Assembly (NCBI GenBank): GCA_946534775.1
Contig: CAMNCZ010000014.1
Coordinates: 1-10,931, forward strand
Direction of reading: 5' to 3'
Length of the DNA stretch: 10,931 nucleotides
Source of the DNA: an uncultured Eubacteriaceae bacterium
GTDB taxonomy: Bacteria; Bacillota; Clostridia; Lachnospirales; CAG-274
In this document: piece by piece, positions 1 through 6,717 of the stretch
Layout of the letters: each line of letters begins with the position of its first letter
Position numbering within the stretch: position 1 is the stretch's first letter
Position numbers and translations under genes: made by a program
The notes under the pieces: model-generated
The model's input: only the letters and a program-made list of their open reading frames with translations
Database searches by the model: none
What the model was told of the DNA's origin: nothing

Positions 1-15
1 GCATGCCCCGCAGGG

Positions 16-53
16 TTATAGTAAAGGACATTTTTAAATGTCGTTTACTATAA
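16..53. repeat. 38-bp near-perfect palindrome upstream of pflB
   Basis: Bases 16-33 and 36-53 are inverted repeats of 18 bp with a 2-bp centre (34-35) and a single mismatch (G26 against G43). The outer half-site reads TTATAGTAAA and the inner one GACATTT. The centre lies about 70 bp before the transcription start predicted from the 71-98 promoter, a position typical of class I activator sites, so it may be an operator for a dimeric regulator. It does not match the Rex or FNR consensus that I know. It could instead be the 3' hairpin of a gene upstream of the window, but no T-run follows the plus-strand stem. The structure is seen directly; the role is inference. Confidence 0.6.
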
Positions 54-70
54 AAACTCCTGTTTTCAGA

Positions 71-98
71 TTGGAAGCATTGTTTTTTTACCTATAAC
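71..98 (+). promoter_or_regulatory. Putative sigma-A promoter of pflB
   Basis: A TTGGAA -35 element (71-76), a 16-bp spacer that includes a T-tract, and a TATAAC -10 element (93-98) stand just before the gene. Transcription would start near position 105 and leave a leader of only about 20 nt holding the RBS. Both hexamers are imperfect, so this is a prediction from pattern and position. Confidence 0.45.
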
Positions 99-109
99 TC
101 AAATTTCAC

Positions 110-115
110 AGGAGG
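110..115 (+). promoter_or_regulatory. RBS of pflB
   Basis: AGGAGG lies 9 nt before the ATG at 125. It is a full-consensus Shine-Dalgarno sequence that fixes the start and predicts strong translation, as expected of an abundant fermentation enzyme. Confidence 0.8.
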
Positions 116-124
116 AAAATCCAA

Positions 125-2368
125 ATGAAAAATTTTGAACAGTGGAGCGGCTTTGAAGGCAGACTTTGGAAAGAAGAAGTAAATGTCCGCGACTTTATTC
201 AGAAAAACTACACTATTTATGACGGCGATTCAAGTTTCCTTGCAGGCCCTACAGATGCTACAAACAAGCTTTGGGGCAAGCTTCAGGAACTTCAGAAAGA
301 AGAGCGCAAAAAAGGCGGCGTTCTCGATATGGATACAAAAATTGTAACGGGTCTTACATCACACGGCGCAGGCTACCTTGACAAGGACCTTGAAAAAATC
401 GTGGGCTTACAGACAGACAAGCCCCTTAAAAGGGCATTTATGCCCTACGGCGGTATAAAAATGGCAGAACAGTCCTGTCAGATGTACGGCTACGAGCCCG
501 ACCCCGAGCTTCACAAAATTTTTACGGAATATCACAAAACACATAACCAGGGTGTATTTGATGTGTACACACCCGAAATGAAAGCGGTAAGACACGCTAA
601 AATTTTAACGGGCCTTCCCGATACTTACGGCCGCGGCCGTATCGTCGGCGACTACCGCCGAGTAGCGCTTTACGGTATTGATTTTCTTATCGAAGAAAAG
701 AAAAAAGACTTTGCACACTGCGGCGACGGCACGATGACAGACGAGGTTATCCGCCAGAGAGAAGAACTTGCAGACCAGATACGCGCCCTTAACGGTATGA
801 AGGCTATGGCAAATATCTACGGCTTTGATATCTCACAGCCCGCAAAGAATGCAAGAGAGGCTGTTCAGTGGCTTTACTTCGGCTATCTTTCGGCTATCAA
901 AACACAAAACGGCGCAGCAATGAGTGTAGGCCGTGTTTCGACCTTCCTTGATATCTACATTGAAAGAGACTTGCAGAGCGGCGCTATTACCGAAAGCGAA
1001 GCGCAGGAACTTATCGACCACTTTGTTATGAAGTGCCGTATGGTAAAATTTGCAAGAATAGAAAGCTACAACCAGCTGTTCTCGGGCGACCCCGTATGGG
1101 CTACGCTTGAAGTCGGCGGTATGGGTTCTGACGGCCGTTCAATGGTAACGAAAAACGATTTCCGTTTCCTGCACACGTTGGAAAATATGGGTCCTTCACC
1201 CGAGCCTAACCTTACCGTTTTATATTCTTCAAGGCTTTCAAAGCCCTTCAAGGAGTATCTTGCAAAAATTTCTATCGACACAAGTTCCATCCAGTACGAA
1301 AATGACGATGTAATGCGTCCCGTATGGGGTGACGACTATTCTATCTGCTGCTGCGTATCCGCAACACAGACAGGTAAGGAAATGCAGTTCTTCGGCGCAA
1401 GAGCAAACCTTGCAAAGTGCTTGCTTTACGCTATGAACGGCGGTGTCGATGCCAAGACACGCGAGCAGGTAGGTCCCGCTTACAAGCCTATCACAAGCGA
1501 ATATCTTGACTATGACGAAGTTATCGCAAAGTATGACAAAATGATGGATTGGCTTGTAGGTCTTTATGTGAACACGCTTAACGCTATCCAGTATATGCAC
1601 GACAAATACTACTATGAAGCAGCCGAAATGGCGCTCATAGATACAGATGTACGCCGTACATTCGCAACGGGTATCGCAGGTTTCTCGCACGTTGTTGACT
1701 CACTTTCGGCTATCAAATATGCCAAAGTTAAGCCTATCAGAAACGAATACGGCATTATCGACGAGTTTGAAACGGTTGGCGACTTCCCCCGCTACGGCAA
1801 CGACGACGACAGAGCCGACGACATTGCGGTATGGCTGCTTAAAACGTTTATGGACAAACTTAAAAAGCACCACACATACCGTAACTCGGAGCCTACAACA
1901 TCTATCCTTACCATTACATCAAATGTTGTATACGGCAAGGCTACGGCATCTATGCCCGACGGCAGAAAGGGCGGCGAGCCCTTATCACCCGGTGCAAACC
2001 CAAGCTACGGTGCAGAAAAGAACGGTCTTATCGCATCACTTAACTCGGTTGCAAAGCTTCCTTACGAGTGGGCGCTTGACGGTATCTCCAATACACAGAC
2101 CATCAACCCCGATGCTTTGGGTCACGATGAAGCCGAGCGTGTACAAAACCTTGTACAGGTGCTTGACGGTTACTTCGACCAGGGTGCGCATCACCTTAAT
2201 GTCAATGTATTCGGCACTGAAAAACTTATTGATGCTATGGAACATCCCGAAAAGGAAGAATACGCAAACTTCACTATCCGCGTATCGGGTTACGCAGTCA
2301 AGTTTATCGACCTTACAAAGGAACAGCAGAAAGACGTTATTTCAAGAACCTGCCACAAAGCACTTTAA
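125..2368 (+). CDS. pflB: Pyruvate formate-lyase (formate C-acetyltransferase)
   Basis: This 747-residue glycyl radical enzyme converts pyruvate and CoA to acetyl-CoA and formate in the anaerobic cytoplasm. Length matches the family (about 740-760). The active-site cysteine pair is C409-C410, followed by VSA and then the conserved [11 protein letters not shown] block. The radical glycine is G722 in RVSGYAVKF near the C-terminus. The [13 protein letters not shown] segment (654-666) is also typical of true PflB rather than of diol dehydratase-type relatives. An extra cysteine (C408) makes a CCC triplet where E. coli has ACC. The start follows a strong AGGAGG at 110-115. The activating radical-SAM enzyme gene pflA, often next to pflB, is not downstream: a terminator and pepT follow. 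It may be upstream of the window or elsewhere. Family assignment is certain from motifs; regulation is inferred. Confidence 0.97.
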   Translation: MKNFEQWSGFEGRLWKEEVNVRDFIQKNYTIYDGDSSFLAGPTDATNKLWGKLQELQKEERKKGGVLDMDTKIVTGLTSHGAGYLDKDLEKIVGLQTDKPLKRAFMPYGGIKMAEQSCQMYGYEPDPELHKIFTEYHKTHNQGVFDVYTPEMKAVRHAKILTGLPDTYGRGRIVGDYRRVALYGIDFLIEEKKKDFAHCGDGTMTDEVIRQREELADQIRALNGMKAMANIYGFDISQPAKNAREAVQWLYFGYLSAIKTQNGAAMSVGRVSTFLDIYIERDLQSGAITESEAQELIDHFVMKCRMVKFARIESYNQLFSGDPVWATLEVGGMGSDGRSMVTKNDFRFLHTLENMGPSPEPNLTVLYSSRLSKPFKEYLAKISIDTSSIQYENDDVMRPVWGDDYSICCCVSATQTGKEMQFFGARANLAKCLLYAMNGGVDAKTREQVGPAYKPITSEYLDYDEVIAKYDKMMDWLVGLYVNTLNAIQYMHDKYYYEAAEMALIDTDVRRTFATGIAGFSHVVDSLSAIKYAKVKPIRNEYGIIDEFETVGDFPRYGNDDDRADDIAVWLLKTFMDKLKKHHTYRNSEPTTSILTITSNVVYGKATASMPDGRKGGEPLSPGANPSYGAEKNGLIASLNSVAKLPYEWALDGISNTQTINPDALGHDEAERVQNLVQVLDGYFDQGAHHLNVNVFGTEKLIDAMEHPEKEEYANFTIRVSGYAVKFIDLTKEQQKDVISRTCHKAL

Positions 2369-2378
2369 TAAAAACTAC

Positions 2379-2405
2379 GGGGCTGCTTAATTGCAGCCTC
2401 TTTTT
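2379..2405 (+). terminator. Intrinsic terminator after pflB
   Basis: A stem of six Watson-Crick pairs (2381-2386 with 2393-2398), extended by a G-T pair and a G-C pair at its base, has a 6-nt loop and is followed by TTTTT at 2401-2405. It begins 11 nt after the pflB stop codon. It separates pflB from pepT, whose start lies only 21 nt further on, so termination may be partial. Confidence 0.75.
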
Positions 2406-2410
2406 ATAAA

Positions 2411-2417
2411 AGAAAGG
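2411..2417 (+). promoter_or_regulatory. RBS deciding the pepT start
   Basis: AGAAAGG lies 9 nt before the ATG at 2427. It supports that start over the in-frame ATG at 2391, which sits inside the pflB terminator loop and has no Shine-Dalgarno sequence. Confidence 0.65.
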
Positions 2418-2426
2418 TATATATTT

Positions 2427-3632
2427 ATGAAAAACTCTTTACTTTCGTATTTTACAAATTTTATTTCCATAAATACACAGTCCGACCCCGATTCAGACAC
2501 CTACCCCTCGTGTGAGGCGCAGGAGTTGTTTGCCGAGGTATTGGCGGGCAAACTAAGCGTAATGGGTATGAAAAACGTTGATGTGGACCGTTATTCCTAC
2601 GTCACTGCACAGCTGCCCGCAAACACGGACGAAGATATGCCCGTTATAGGCTTTATATCGCATATCGACACCAGTCCCGACTACAGCGGTATGGGCATAA
2701 AGCCAAATATCATAAACAATTACAACGGCAGCGATATAGTTTTAAAAAATGATATAATCATCTCGCCGAAAGAGTTTCCCGTACTTAAAAACTATATCGG
2801 TAAAACCGTTATAACCGCCGACGGCACAACACTTTTGGGCAGTGATGACAAGGCGGGAATGGCGGAAATTTTCACGGCAATGGAATATCTTATCGCACAC
2901 CCCGAAATAAAGCACGGCACGGTAAAAGTTGCCTTTACCCCCGATGAAGAGATAGGTGCGGGCGTAGATCATTTTGATGTAAAGAAATTCGGCTGCGACT
3001 TTGCCTATACCGTTGACGGCGGTGACGAGGGCGAAATAAACTGTGAATGTTTCAACGCGGCAAGGGCAAAAATAAAAATACGCGGCAAAAGCGTTCACCC
3101 CGGCAGTGCAAAAAACAGTATGATAAATGCAGCTCTGCTTGCTATGGAGTTAAACGCGCTGCTGCCCGACGAAAAGCCGCAAAATACCGAGGGTTACGAG
3201 GGTTTTTATCATCTTACGGATATGAGCGGCGATGTAAGTGCGGCAAGCCTTGAATATATCATACGCGATCACGACAAGACAAAATTTGAAGAAAGAAAAA
3301 ACACCGTAAAAGCTGCCGCAGATGCGATAAACCAAAAATACGGTAATTGTGTTGAATTGGAACTTTACGATGAATATTACAATATGGCCGAGGTTATAGA
3401 ACAGCACAAATATGTGCTTGACCGCGCCGTAAAAGCGGCCGAAAAAGCGGGTGTTGTACCCGAAATACGCCCCATACGCGGCGGCACCGACGGCGCAAGG
3501 CTCTCATTTATGGGTCTGCCCTGCCCCAACCTTTTCACAGGCGGTCATAACTTCCACGGCCCTTATGAATTTGCAGTGCTTGAAAGTATGGAAAAAGCCG
3601 TTGAAACGATATTGAATATCATCACGGGATAA
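2427..3632 (+). CDS. pepT: Peptidase T (tripeptide aminopeptidase), M20 family
   Basis: This 401-residue cytoplasmic zinc aminopeptidase removes N-terminal residues from tripeptides. It starts MKNSLLSYFTNFISINTQSD, which resembles the known PepT N-terminus and, with the RBS at 2411-2417, sets the start at 2427 rather than 2391. M20 metal and catalytic residues are visible: H79 and D81 in SHIDTS, D140 in GSDDKAG, E174-E175 in TPDEEIG, D197 in VDGG, and a final His in TGGHNFHGPYEF (H377). The dimerisation insert lies roughly between residues 210 and 320. Length is normal for the family (about 405). The gene stands 21 nt behind the pflB terminator with no room for its own promoter there, so it is read either by leak-through or from a promoter inside pflB. 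It is probably unrelated functionally to pflB. Confidence 0.95.
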   Translation: MKNSLLSYFTNFISINTQSDPDSDTYPSCEAQELFAEVLAGKLSVMGMKNVDVDRYSYVTAQLPANTDEDMPVIGFISHIDTSPDYSGMGIKPNIINNYNGSDIVLKNDIIISPKEFPVLKNYIGKTVITADGTTLLGSDDKAGMAEIFTAMEYLIAHPEIKHGTVKVAFTPDEEIGAGVDHFDVKKFGCDFAYTVDGGDEGEINCECFNAARAKIKIRGKSVHPGSAKNSMINAALLAMELNALLPDEKPQNTEGYEGFYHLTDMSGDVSAASLEYIIRDHDKTKFEERKNTVKAAADAINQKYGNCVELELYDEYYNMAEVIEQHKYVLDRAVKAAEKAGVVPEIRPIRGGTDGARLSFMGLPCPNLFTGGHNFHGPYEFAVLESMEKAVETILNIITG

Positions 3633-3635
3633 AAC

Positions 3636-3672
3636 AAAAAAGCCCCGTTTTATGATTTGCCATAAAACGGGG
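3636..3672. terminator. Convergent terminator between pepT and the nucleotidyltransferase gene
   Basis: A perfect 12-bp stem (3643-3654 with 3661-3672) has a 6-nt loop. On the minus strand it is followed at once by six T residues (complement of A3636-A3641), making a textbook terminator 10 nt after the nucleotidyltransferase stop codon. On the plus strand it begins 10 nt after the pepT stop but only a diffuse T-rich stretch (3677-3689) follows, so it probably also ends pepT transcripts, less sharply. Confidence 0.88.
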
Positions 3673-3682
3673 GCCGATTATT

Positions 3683-4417
3683 TTATTTTCCGAATATTTC
3701 GTTTGCCTCTTCAAGGGATTTAGGTGTGCCTATGTCGTAACATTCGCCGTTCATAACATAAGCGTAAACCGTTTTTCTTGTATACAGCCAGGCAAGGAAA
3801 TTGCCGGGTGCATCGGGTTTATTGCCCTCGTCAAGATATGTTTTTATTTTGGACACGGTATCTTTTTTGTAGATATAAGCCGCAAAAGCCACTTTGTTGC
3901 TCTTTGGCTGCGCGGGTTTCTCCTCAAAGTTTGTTATCACGTCATTTTCGTCAAGAAGTACGACACCAAACTGCTTTAATCTTTCGGGATCGTTAAATTC
4001 CCTTACAACAACACAGTCATCCTGTTTTGCCTTAAAGAAATCGAAATACTCTTTAAGCGCAAAGGTGAAAAGCGTATCGCCTGCGATTATCATAAGATCG
4101 TCATCTATTTTTTTCCGATCGATGGTAAATTGAATATCGCCTATTGCACCAAGGCGCGTCTCCTCGGTCGAAGTACCGTCGTCAAGCACCGATATCGGGA
4201 TAGGATTATTGAGTTCTCTCGCCCATTCTTCAAAATGCGCCGAAAATTTGTGATTGCTCACAACATAAATTTCGTCAATCTCGGGAACCGTGTTTATCTG
4301 TTCCACAATGTAGTTGATTATTTTTTTGCCGCCAACCTCAAGCAAGGGCTTGGGTGTATTTAAAGTAAGCGGATAAAGACGTGTTGCATAACCCGCAACC
4401 AATATTAATGCTTTCAT
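3683..4417 (-). CDS. Sugar-phosphate nucleotidyltransferase family protein
   Basis: This 244-residue protein is of the GT-A-fold NTP transferase family, which transfers a nucleotidyl group from an NTP to a sugar phosphate or a related phosphate (such as phosphocholine in LicC-like members). The N-terminal signature AGYATRLYPLT (8-18) followed by TPKPLL with K23 matches the nucleotide-binding loop; alanine replaces the second glycine of the usual GxGTRL, a variant common in clostridial members. AGD at 112-114 is the metal-binding site, FEEKP lies at 164-168, and YDIGTPKSLEEAN closes the fold (227-239). There is no left-handed beta-helix acyltransferase domain. It lies 22 nt downstream of the sugar transferase gene behind an AAAGGGG RBS, so the two form one transcript ended by the hairpin at 3643-3672. 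The exact substrate cannot be read from sequence; glucose-1-P, mannose-1-P and phosphocholine are all possible. Confidence 0.85.
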   Translation of the reverse strand: MKALILVAGYATRLYPLTLNTPKPLLEVGGKKIINYIVEQINTVPEIDEIYVVSNHKFSAHFEEWARELNNPIPISVLDDGTSTEETRLGAIGDIQFTIDRKKIDDDLMIIAGDTLFTFALKEYFDFFKAKQDDCVVVREFNDPERLKQFGVVLLDENDVITNFEEKPAQPKSNKVAFAAYIYKKDTVSKIKTYLDEGNKPDAPGNFLAWLYTRKTVYAYVMNGECYDIGTPKSLEEANEIFGK

Positions 4418-4439
4418 TTTGTACCCCTTTCAATACCTT

Positions 4440-5864
4440 TTACTGCGCACCGTCGCGTTTAAGCACAACAAGCACAGTCTTTAAAATAATTTTTATGTCA
4501 AGGCCGATACTCCATTCGTCTATATATTTCGTATCAAGCTTAACTATCTCTTCAAAATCGGTTATGGTGCTTCTTCCGCTTACCTGCCACATACCCGTAA
4601 GGCCCGGTTTTATAGCCAGGCGGCGTCTATGGTGCAGTTCGTACTTTTCCCACTCGTCAAGTGTCGGCGGGCGTGTGCCCACAAGGCTCATATCGCCTTT
4701 AAGCACGTTAAAAAACTGCGGAAATTCATCTATCGAATAATCGCGTATGATATGACCGATACCCTTTATAATGCGCGGGTCGTTGTCCATTTTAAACATC
4801 ATACCATCCTGCACCTTGTTTTGCGCCATAAGTTCTTCTTTGCGCTTTTCCGCATCCATATACATACTGCGGAATTTATATATTTTAAACGGTTTGCCGT
4901 TTTTTCCCATTCTCTGCTGAGAGAAAAATATAGGCCCGGGCGATGCAATAAATATCCACGGCGCCACCAGCACAAACAGTACGCAGGTGATAATACAGCC
5001 GACCAAACCGCCCGCTATATCCATAAGGCGCTTTATTGCCATATCGCGGCGCGTTACTATTGCCGCACTTTGCGTAAGCACCAAAAAATCCCCCATACGT
5101 TCGGCAACATAATTTTCGGGATCGCTGCCTATGGGCAAAAGCATAGTATGTATGGTTATACCCATTTCACGACAGGAGCGTTTTAATTTTGCCGTAAACT
5201 CGGGCATATCGTCGTTTGTTATTTTACCTATAAATACCTCGTCCACCCAGCTGCGGCATATATATTCCACCGCATCCGATGCGTTTGCAACTATCGGTAT
5301 ATCGCCTATCTTGCCGCCTTTCATATCCTTGTCGGCAATTACAACACCCTGTATATTTACATCAAAACTGTTTTCCTTTATACGCTCCAAAAAGCTTTCC
5401 GCTTTGCGTTCAAGGCATACAACTATCATTGAACGGCTGCCACGGGTTTCCTTTGCATTTTTTACTATCGCAAGTTTCACTAAATTTCTTATAAGGTAAG
5501 AAAGCACAAAATATATAACATAAGAATAGCCTATTCCCAAACGCGACACCGATGATGCCTCATGCATAATAAACAGCCAAAGCGCCGTAAAAAGCGCAAT
5601 AAAAACCGTATTTTTAAGCAACTCGACAAATTCGATATACAGACCGCGTTTGAGTATATCCTTATATCCCTCGTGAAATACGGATACAAACAAACACGAA
5701 AGCCCAAAAACAGCCGCAACAAGGGCGTAGGAGTTTAATCTGTCCGAAAACTCCGCCCCAAAGCGTATAAGAAATCCCAGCAAAAGCGAGATCTGCAATA
5801 TGAAGAAATCCAAAATAATAAAATCCAAATGTTTTCCCAAGCCGACGGGCTTTTTTTCATACAT
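4440..5864 (-). CDS. Polyprenyl-phosphate sugar phosphotransferase (exopolysaccharide priming enzyme)
   Basis: This 474-residue membrane enzyme is of the WbaP/CpsE type, which moves a sugar-1-phosphate from a nucleotide sugar to undecaprenyl phosphate to start a surface glycan. About four N-terminal membrane helices (near 14-34, 46-65, 86-102, 112-132) are followed by a Rossmann-like CoA_binding_3 domain (about 143-265), one membrane-embedded hydrophobic helix (about 283-306) and the C-terminal bacterial sugar transferase domain. Motifs in order: SPGP (308-311), KFRSM (330-334), the catalytic Asp-Glu pair D379-E380 in SIDEFPQFFNVLKGDMSLVG, TRPP (397-400), and KPGLTGMWQVSGRS (419-432). The start at 5864 has a GGGAG 13 nt upstream, a rather long spacing. 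A near-consensus promoter lies at 5959-5987. The sugar used is unknown. No glycosyltransferase, flippase or polymerase gene lies nearby in the window. Confidence 0.94.
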   Translation of the reverse strand: MYEKKPVGLGKHLDFIILDFFILQISLLLGFLIRFGAEFSDRLNSYALVAAVFGLSCLFVSVFHEGYKDILKRGLYIEFVELLKNTVFIALFTALWLFIMHEASSVSRLGIGYSYVIYFVLSYLIRNLVKLAIVKNAKETRGSRSMIVVCLERKAESFLERIKENSFDVNIQGVVIADKDMKGGKIGDIPIVANASDAVEYICRSWVDEVFIGKITNDDMPEFTAKLKRSCREMGITIHTMLLPIGSDPENYVAERMGDFLVLTQSAAIVTRRDMAIKRLMDIAGGLVGCIITCVLFVLVAPWIFIASPGPIFFSQQRMGKNGKPFKIYKFRSMYMDAEKRKEELMAQNKVQDGMMFKMDNDPRIIKGIGHIIRDYSIDEFPQFFNVLKGDMSLVGTRPPTLDEWEKYELHHRRRLAIKPGLTGMWQVSGRSTITDFEEIVKLDTKYIDEWSIGLDIKIILKTVLVVLKRDGAQ

Positions 5865-5917
5865 AGGAAATTGTCAACTCCCAAAATATATATCCACGAT
5901 CGAAATTATGCGCAAAT

Positions 5918-5939
5918 GCCGTAATTTTTTTCTTACGGC
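5918..5939 (-). promoter_or_regulatory. Leader hairpin upstream of the sugar transferase gene
   Basis: A perfect 7-bp inverted repeat, GCCGTAA (5918-5924) and TTACGGC (5933-5939), encloses an 8-nt loop that is A-rich on the transcribed strand. It would form about 13-35 nt into the leader RNA predicted from the 5959-5987 promoter. No T-run follows it, so it is not an ordinary terminator. A role in mRNA stability or regulation is possible but unproven. Confidence 0.4.
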
Positions 5940-5958
5940 CGTTTACAGCACCATTCTT

Positions 5959-5987
5959 ATAATATCATAAATCTACATTTGGGTCAA
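5959..5987 (-). promoter_or_regulatory. Sigma-A promoter with extended -10, for the polysaccharide pair
   Basis: Read on the minus strand, TTGACC (5987-5982), a 17-bp spacer and TATTAT (5964-5959) form a near-consensus promoter, and TGA immediately before the -10 makes an extended -10 element. The start would be near 5952, giving a leader of roughly 88 nt before the ATG at 5864. It sits in the only sizeable minus-strand gap of the window, so the polysaccharide genes are probably expressed independently of the hydrogenase operon. Confidence 0.72.
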
Positions 5988-6004
5988 GCGTTATCAATTT
6001 ATTA

Positions 6005-6031
6005 CAATCATTTTGGCAATCATTTCGGCAA
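6005..6031. repeat. Two 12-bp tandem repeats plus a partial third copy
   Basis: CAATCATTTTGG (6005-6016) is followed directly by CAATCATTTCGG (6017-6028) and then CAA, a 12-bp period with one difference. The block sits between the hypC stop codon and the -35 element at 5982-5987, about 18 bp upstream of it, where a direct-repeat binding regulator could act. With only two copies it may also be chance. Confidence 0.4.
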
Positions 6032-6038
6032 ATATGCA

Positions 6039-6251
6039 TTAATTTTCCGATGTATCATCGAGCATCTGCGCCATAATTTCGGCATCTTCCCGCGTTATCT
6101 TCTGCATAACGCAGCCTGCGTGCACCATCACCAAATCGCCTGCGGATATATCCACAAAATCTCGTCTTGCCTTTATTCTGGCGCCCTTATATTCAATTAC
6201 CGCCATTTTGTCGTCAAGGCTCAATACCTTGCCCATTACCGCAACGCACAT
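6039..6251 (-). CDS. hypC: [NiFe] hydrogenase maturation chaperone HypC/HupF
   Basis: This 70-residue protein starts with the HypC hallmark Met-Cys (MCVAVMGKV). C2 is the residue that in the family binds HypD and carries the Fe(CN)2CO unit to the hydrogenase large subunit. The usual proline before GK is methionine here (M6). The rest fits the OB-like fold, including VHAGCVMQKI (43-52) with the conserved H44-A-G. The start at 6251 is set by a GGAGG (6258-6262) inside the end of echF and by alignment of the Met-Cys start; an in-frame upstream extension is arginine-rich antisense-like sequence from the echF reading frame. It lies 1 nt after the echF stop, so the two are translationally coupled, which ties this chaperone to EchE. 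No other hyp gene is in the window. Confidence 0.92.
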   Translation of the reverse strand: MCVAVMGKVLSLDDKMAVIEYKGARIKARRDFVDISAGDLVMVHAGCVMQKITREDAEIMAQMLDDTSEN

Positions 6252-6252
6252 A

Positions 6253-6708
6253 TCAGGCCTCCGTCTTTGCCGCTTCCTCTGCCTTTTTCTTTGCTTCCAT
6301 AGCGGCCTTTGCCTCCGCCGCCTTTCTTGCCGCCTCTGCTTTTTTCTCCGCCTCAAGCCTTAAAGCTTCTTCGCTTTTTTTGTAAAGCGCGCTCGCTTTT
6401 TCGCCCTCGGGCGTCTGATAGCCGGGTATAACGTGCAGGCACTTTTTGGGGCATTTTTCGGCGCAGTAACCGCATACAACGCAGTCAAAGCGGTCTATTT
6501 CCCAGGTACCCGCGTTTTTATCCACCTTTAAAGCACCCAAAGGACAGGCCCTTACGCACATACCGCAGCCTATACAGTCATCTATATCAATGCCGATATG
6601 TCCCCTTGAACGCTCGGGATATTCCGCAGGTTCAAAAGGATAAGATGTTGTTACGGGCGGTTTGAAAAGATTTTTCAGCGCCTCGGGTATAAATTTCATA
6701 ACTGCCAT
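6253..6708 (-). CDS. echF: Ech hydrogenase subunit F, 2x[4Fe-4S] ferredoxin-like
   Basis: This 151-residue polyferredoxin-type subunit, homologous to NuoI, is the likely entry point for electrons from reduced ferredoxin into the Ech complex. Two CxxCxxCxxxCP motifs are complete: C45, C48, C51, C55 and C76, C79, C82, C86, enough for two [4Fe-4S] clusters. The N-terminal segment (about 1-35, with Pro- and Tyr-rich linker) matches EchF/HycF-type proteins. After about residue 108 there is a highly charged Ala/Lys/Glu tail (AEKKAEAARKAAEAKAAMEA and on), predicted to be a long helix, longer than I expect for EchF. An AGGAG 6 nt before the ATG at 6708 fixes the start and overlaps the echE stop codon (TAG). 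hypC follows after 1 nt. Assignment is firm from motifs plus operon order. Confidence 0.93.
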   Translation of the reverse strand: MAVMKFIPEALKNLFKPPVTTSYPFEPAEYPERSRGHIGIDIDDCIGCGMCVRACPLGALKVDKNAGTWEIDRFDCVVCGYCAEKCPKKCLHVIPGYQTPEGEKASALYKKSEEALRLEAEKKAEAARKAAEAKAAMEAKKKAEEAAKTEA

Positions 6709-6717
6709 TTATATCTC

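Noticed and set aside
1647..2390. 247-codon plus-strand open frame overlapping the end of pflB
   Set aside because: It lies wholly within the conserved pflB frame, has Thr/Leu/Arg-rich non-protein-like composition and no RBS. It is a shadow of pflB.
5872..5877. Perfect TTGACA just before the sugar transferase start
   Set aside because: No -10 element occurs at 16-18 nt; it would fall inside the gene. The promoter at 5959-5987 is much better.
6252..6356. Arginine-rich 35-residue upstream extension of hypC
   Set aside because: It is the echF frame read in another phase. HypC proteins begin with Met-Cys, which is the ATG at 6251 with its own GGAGG.
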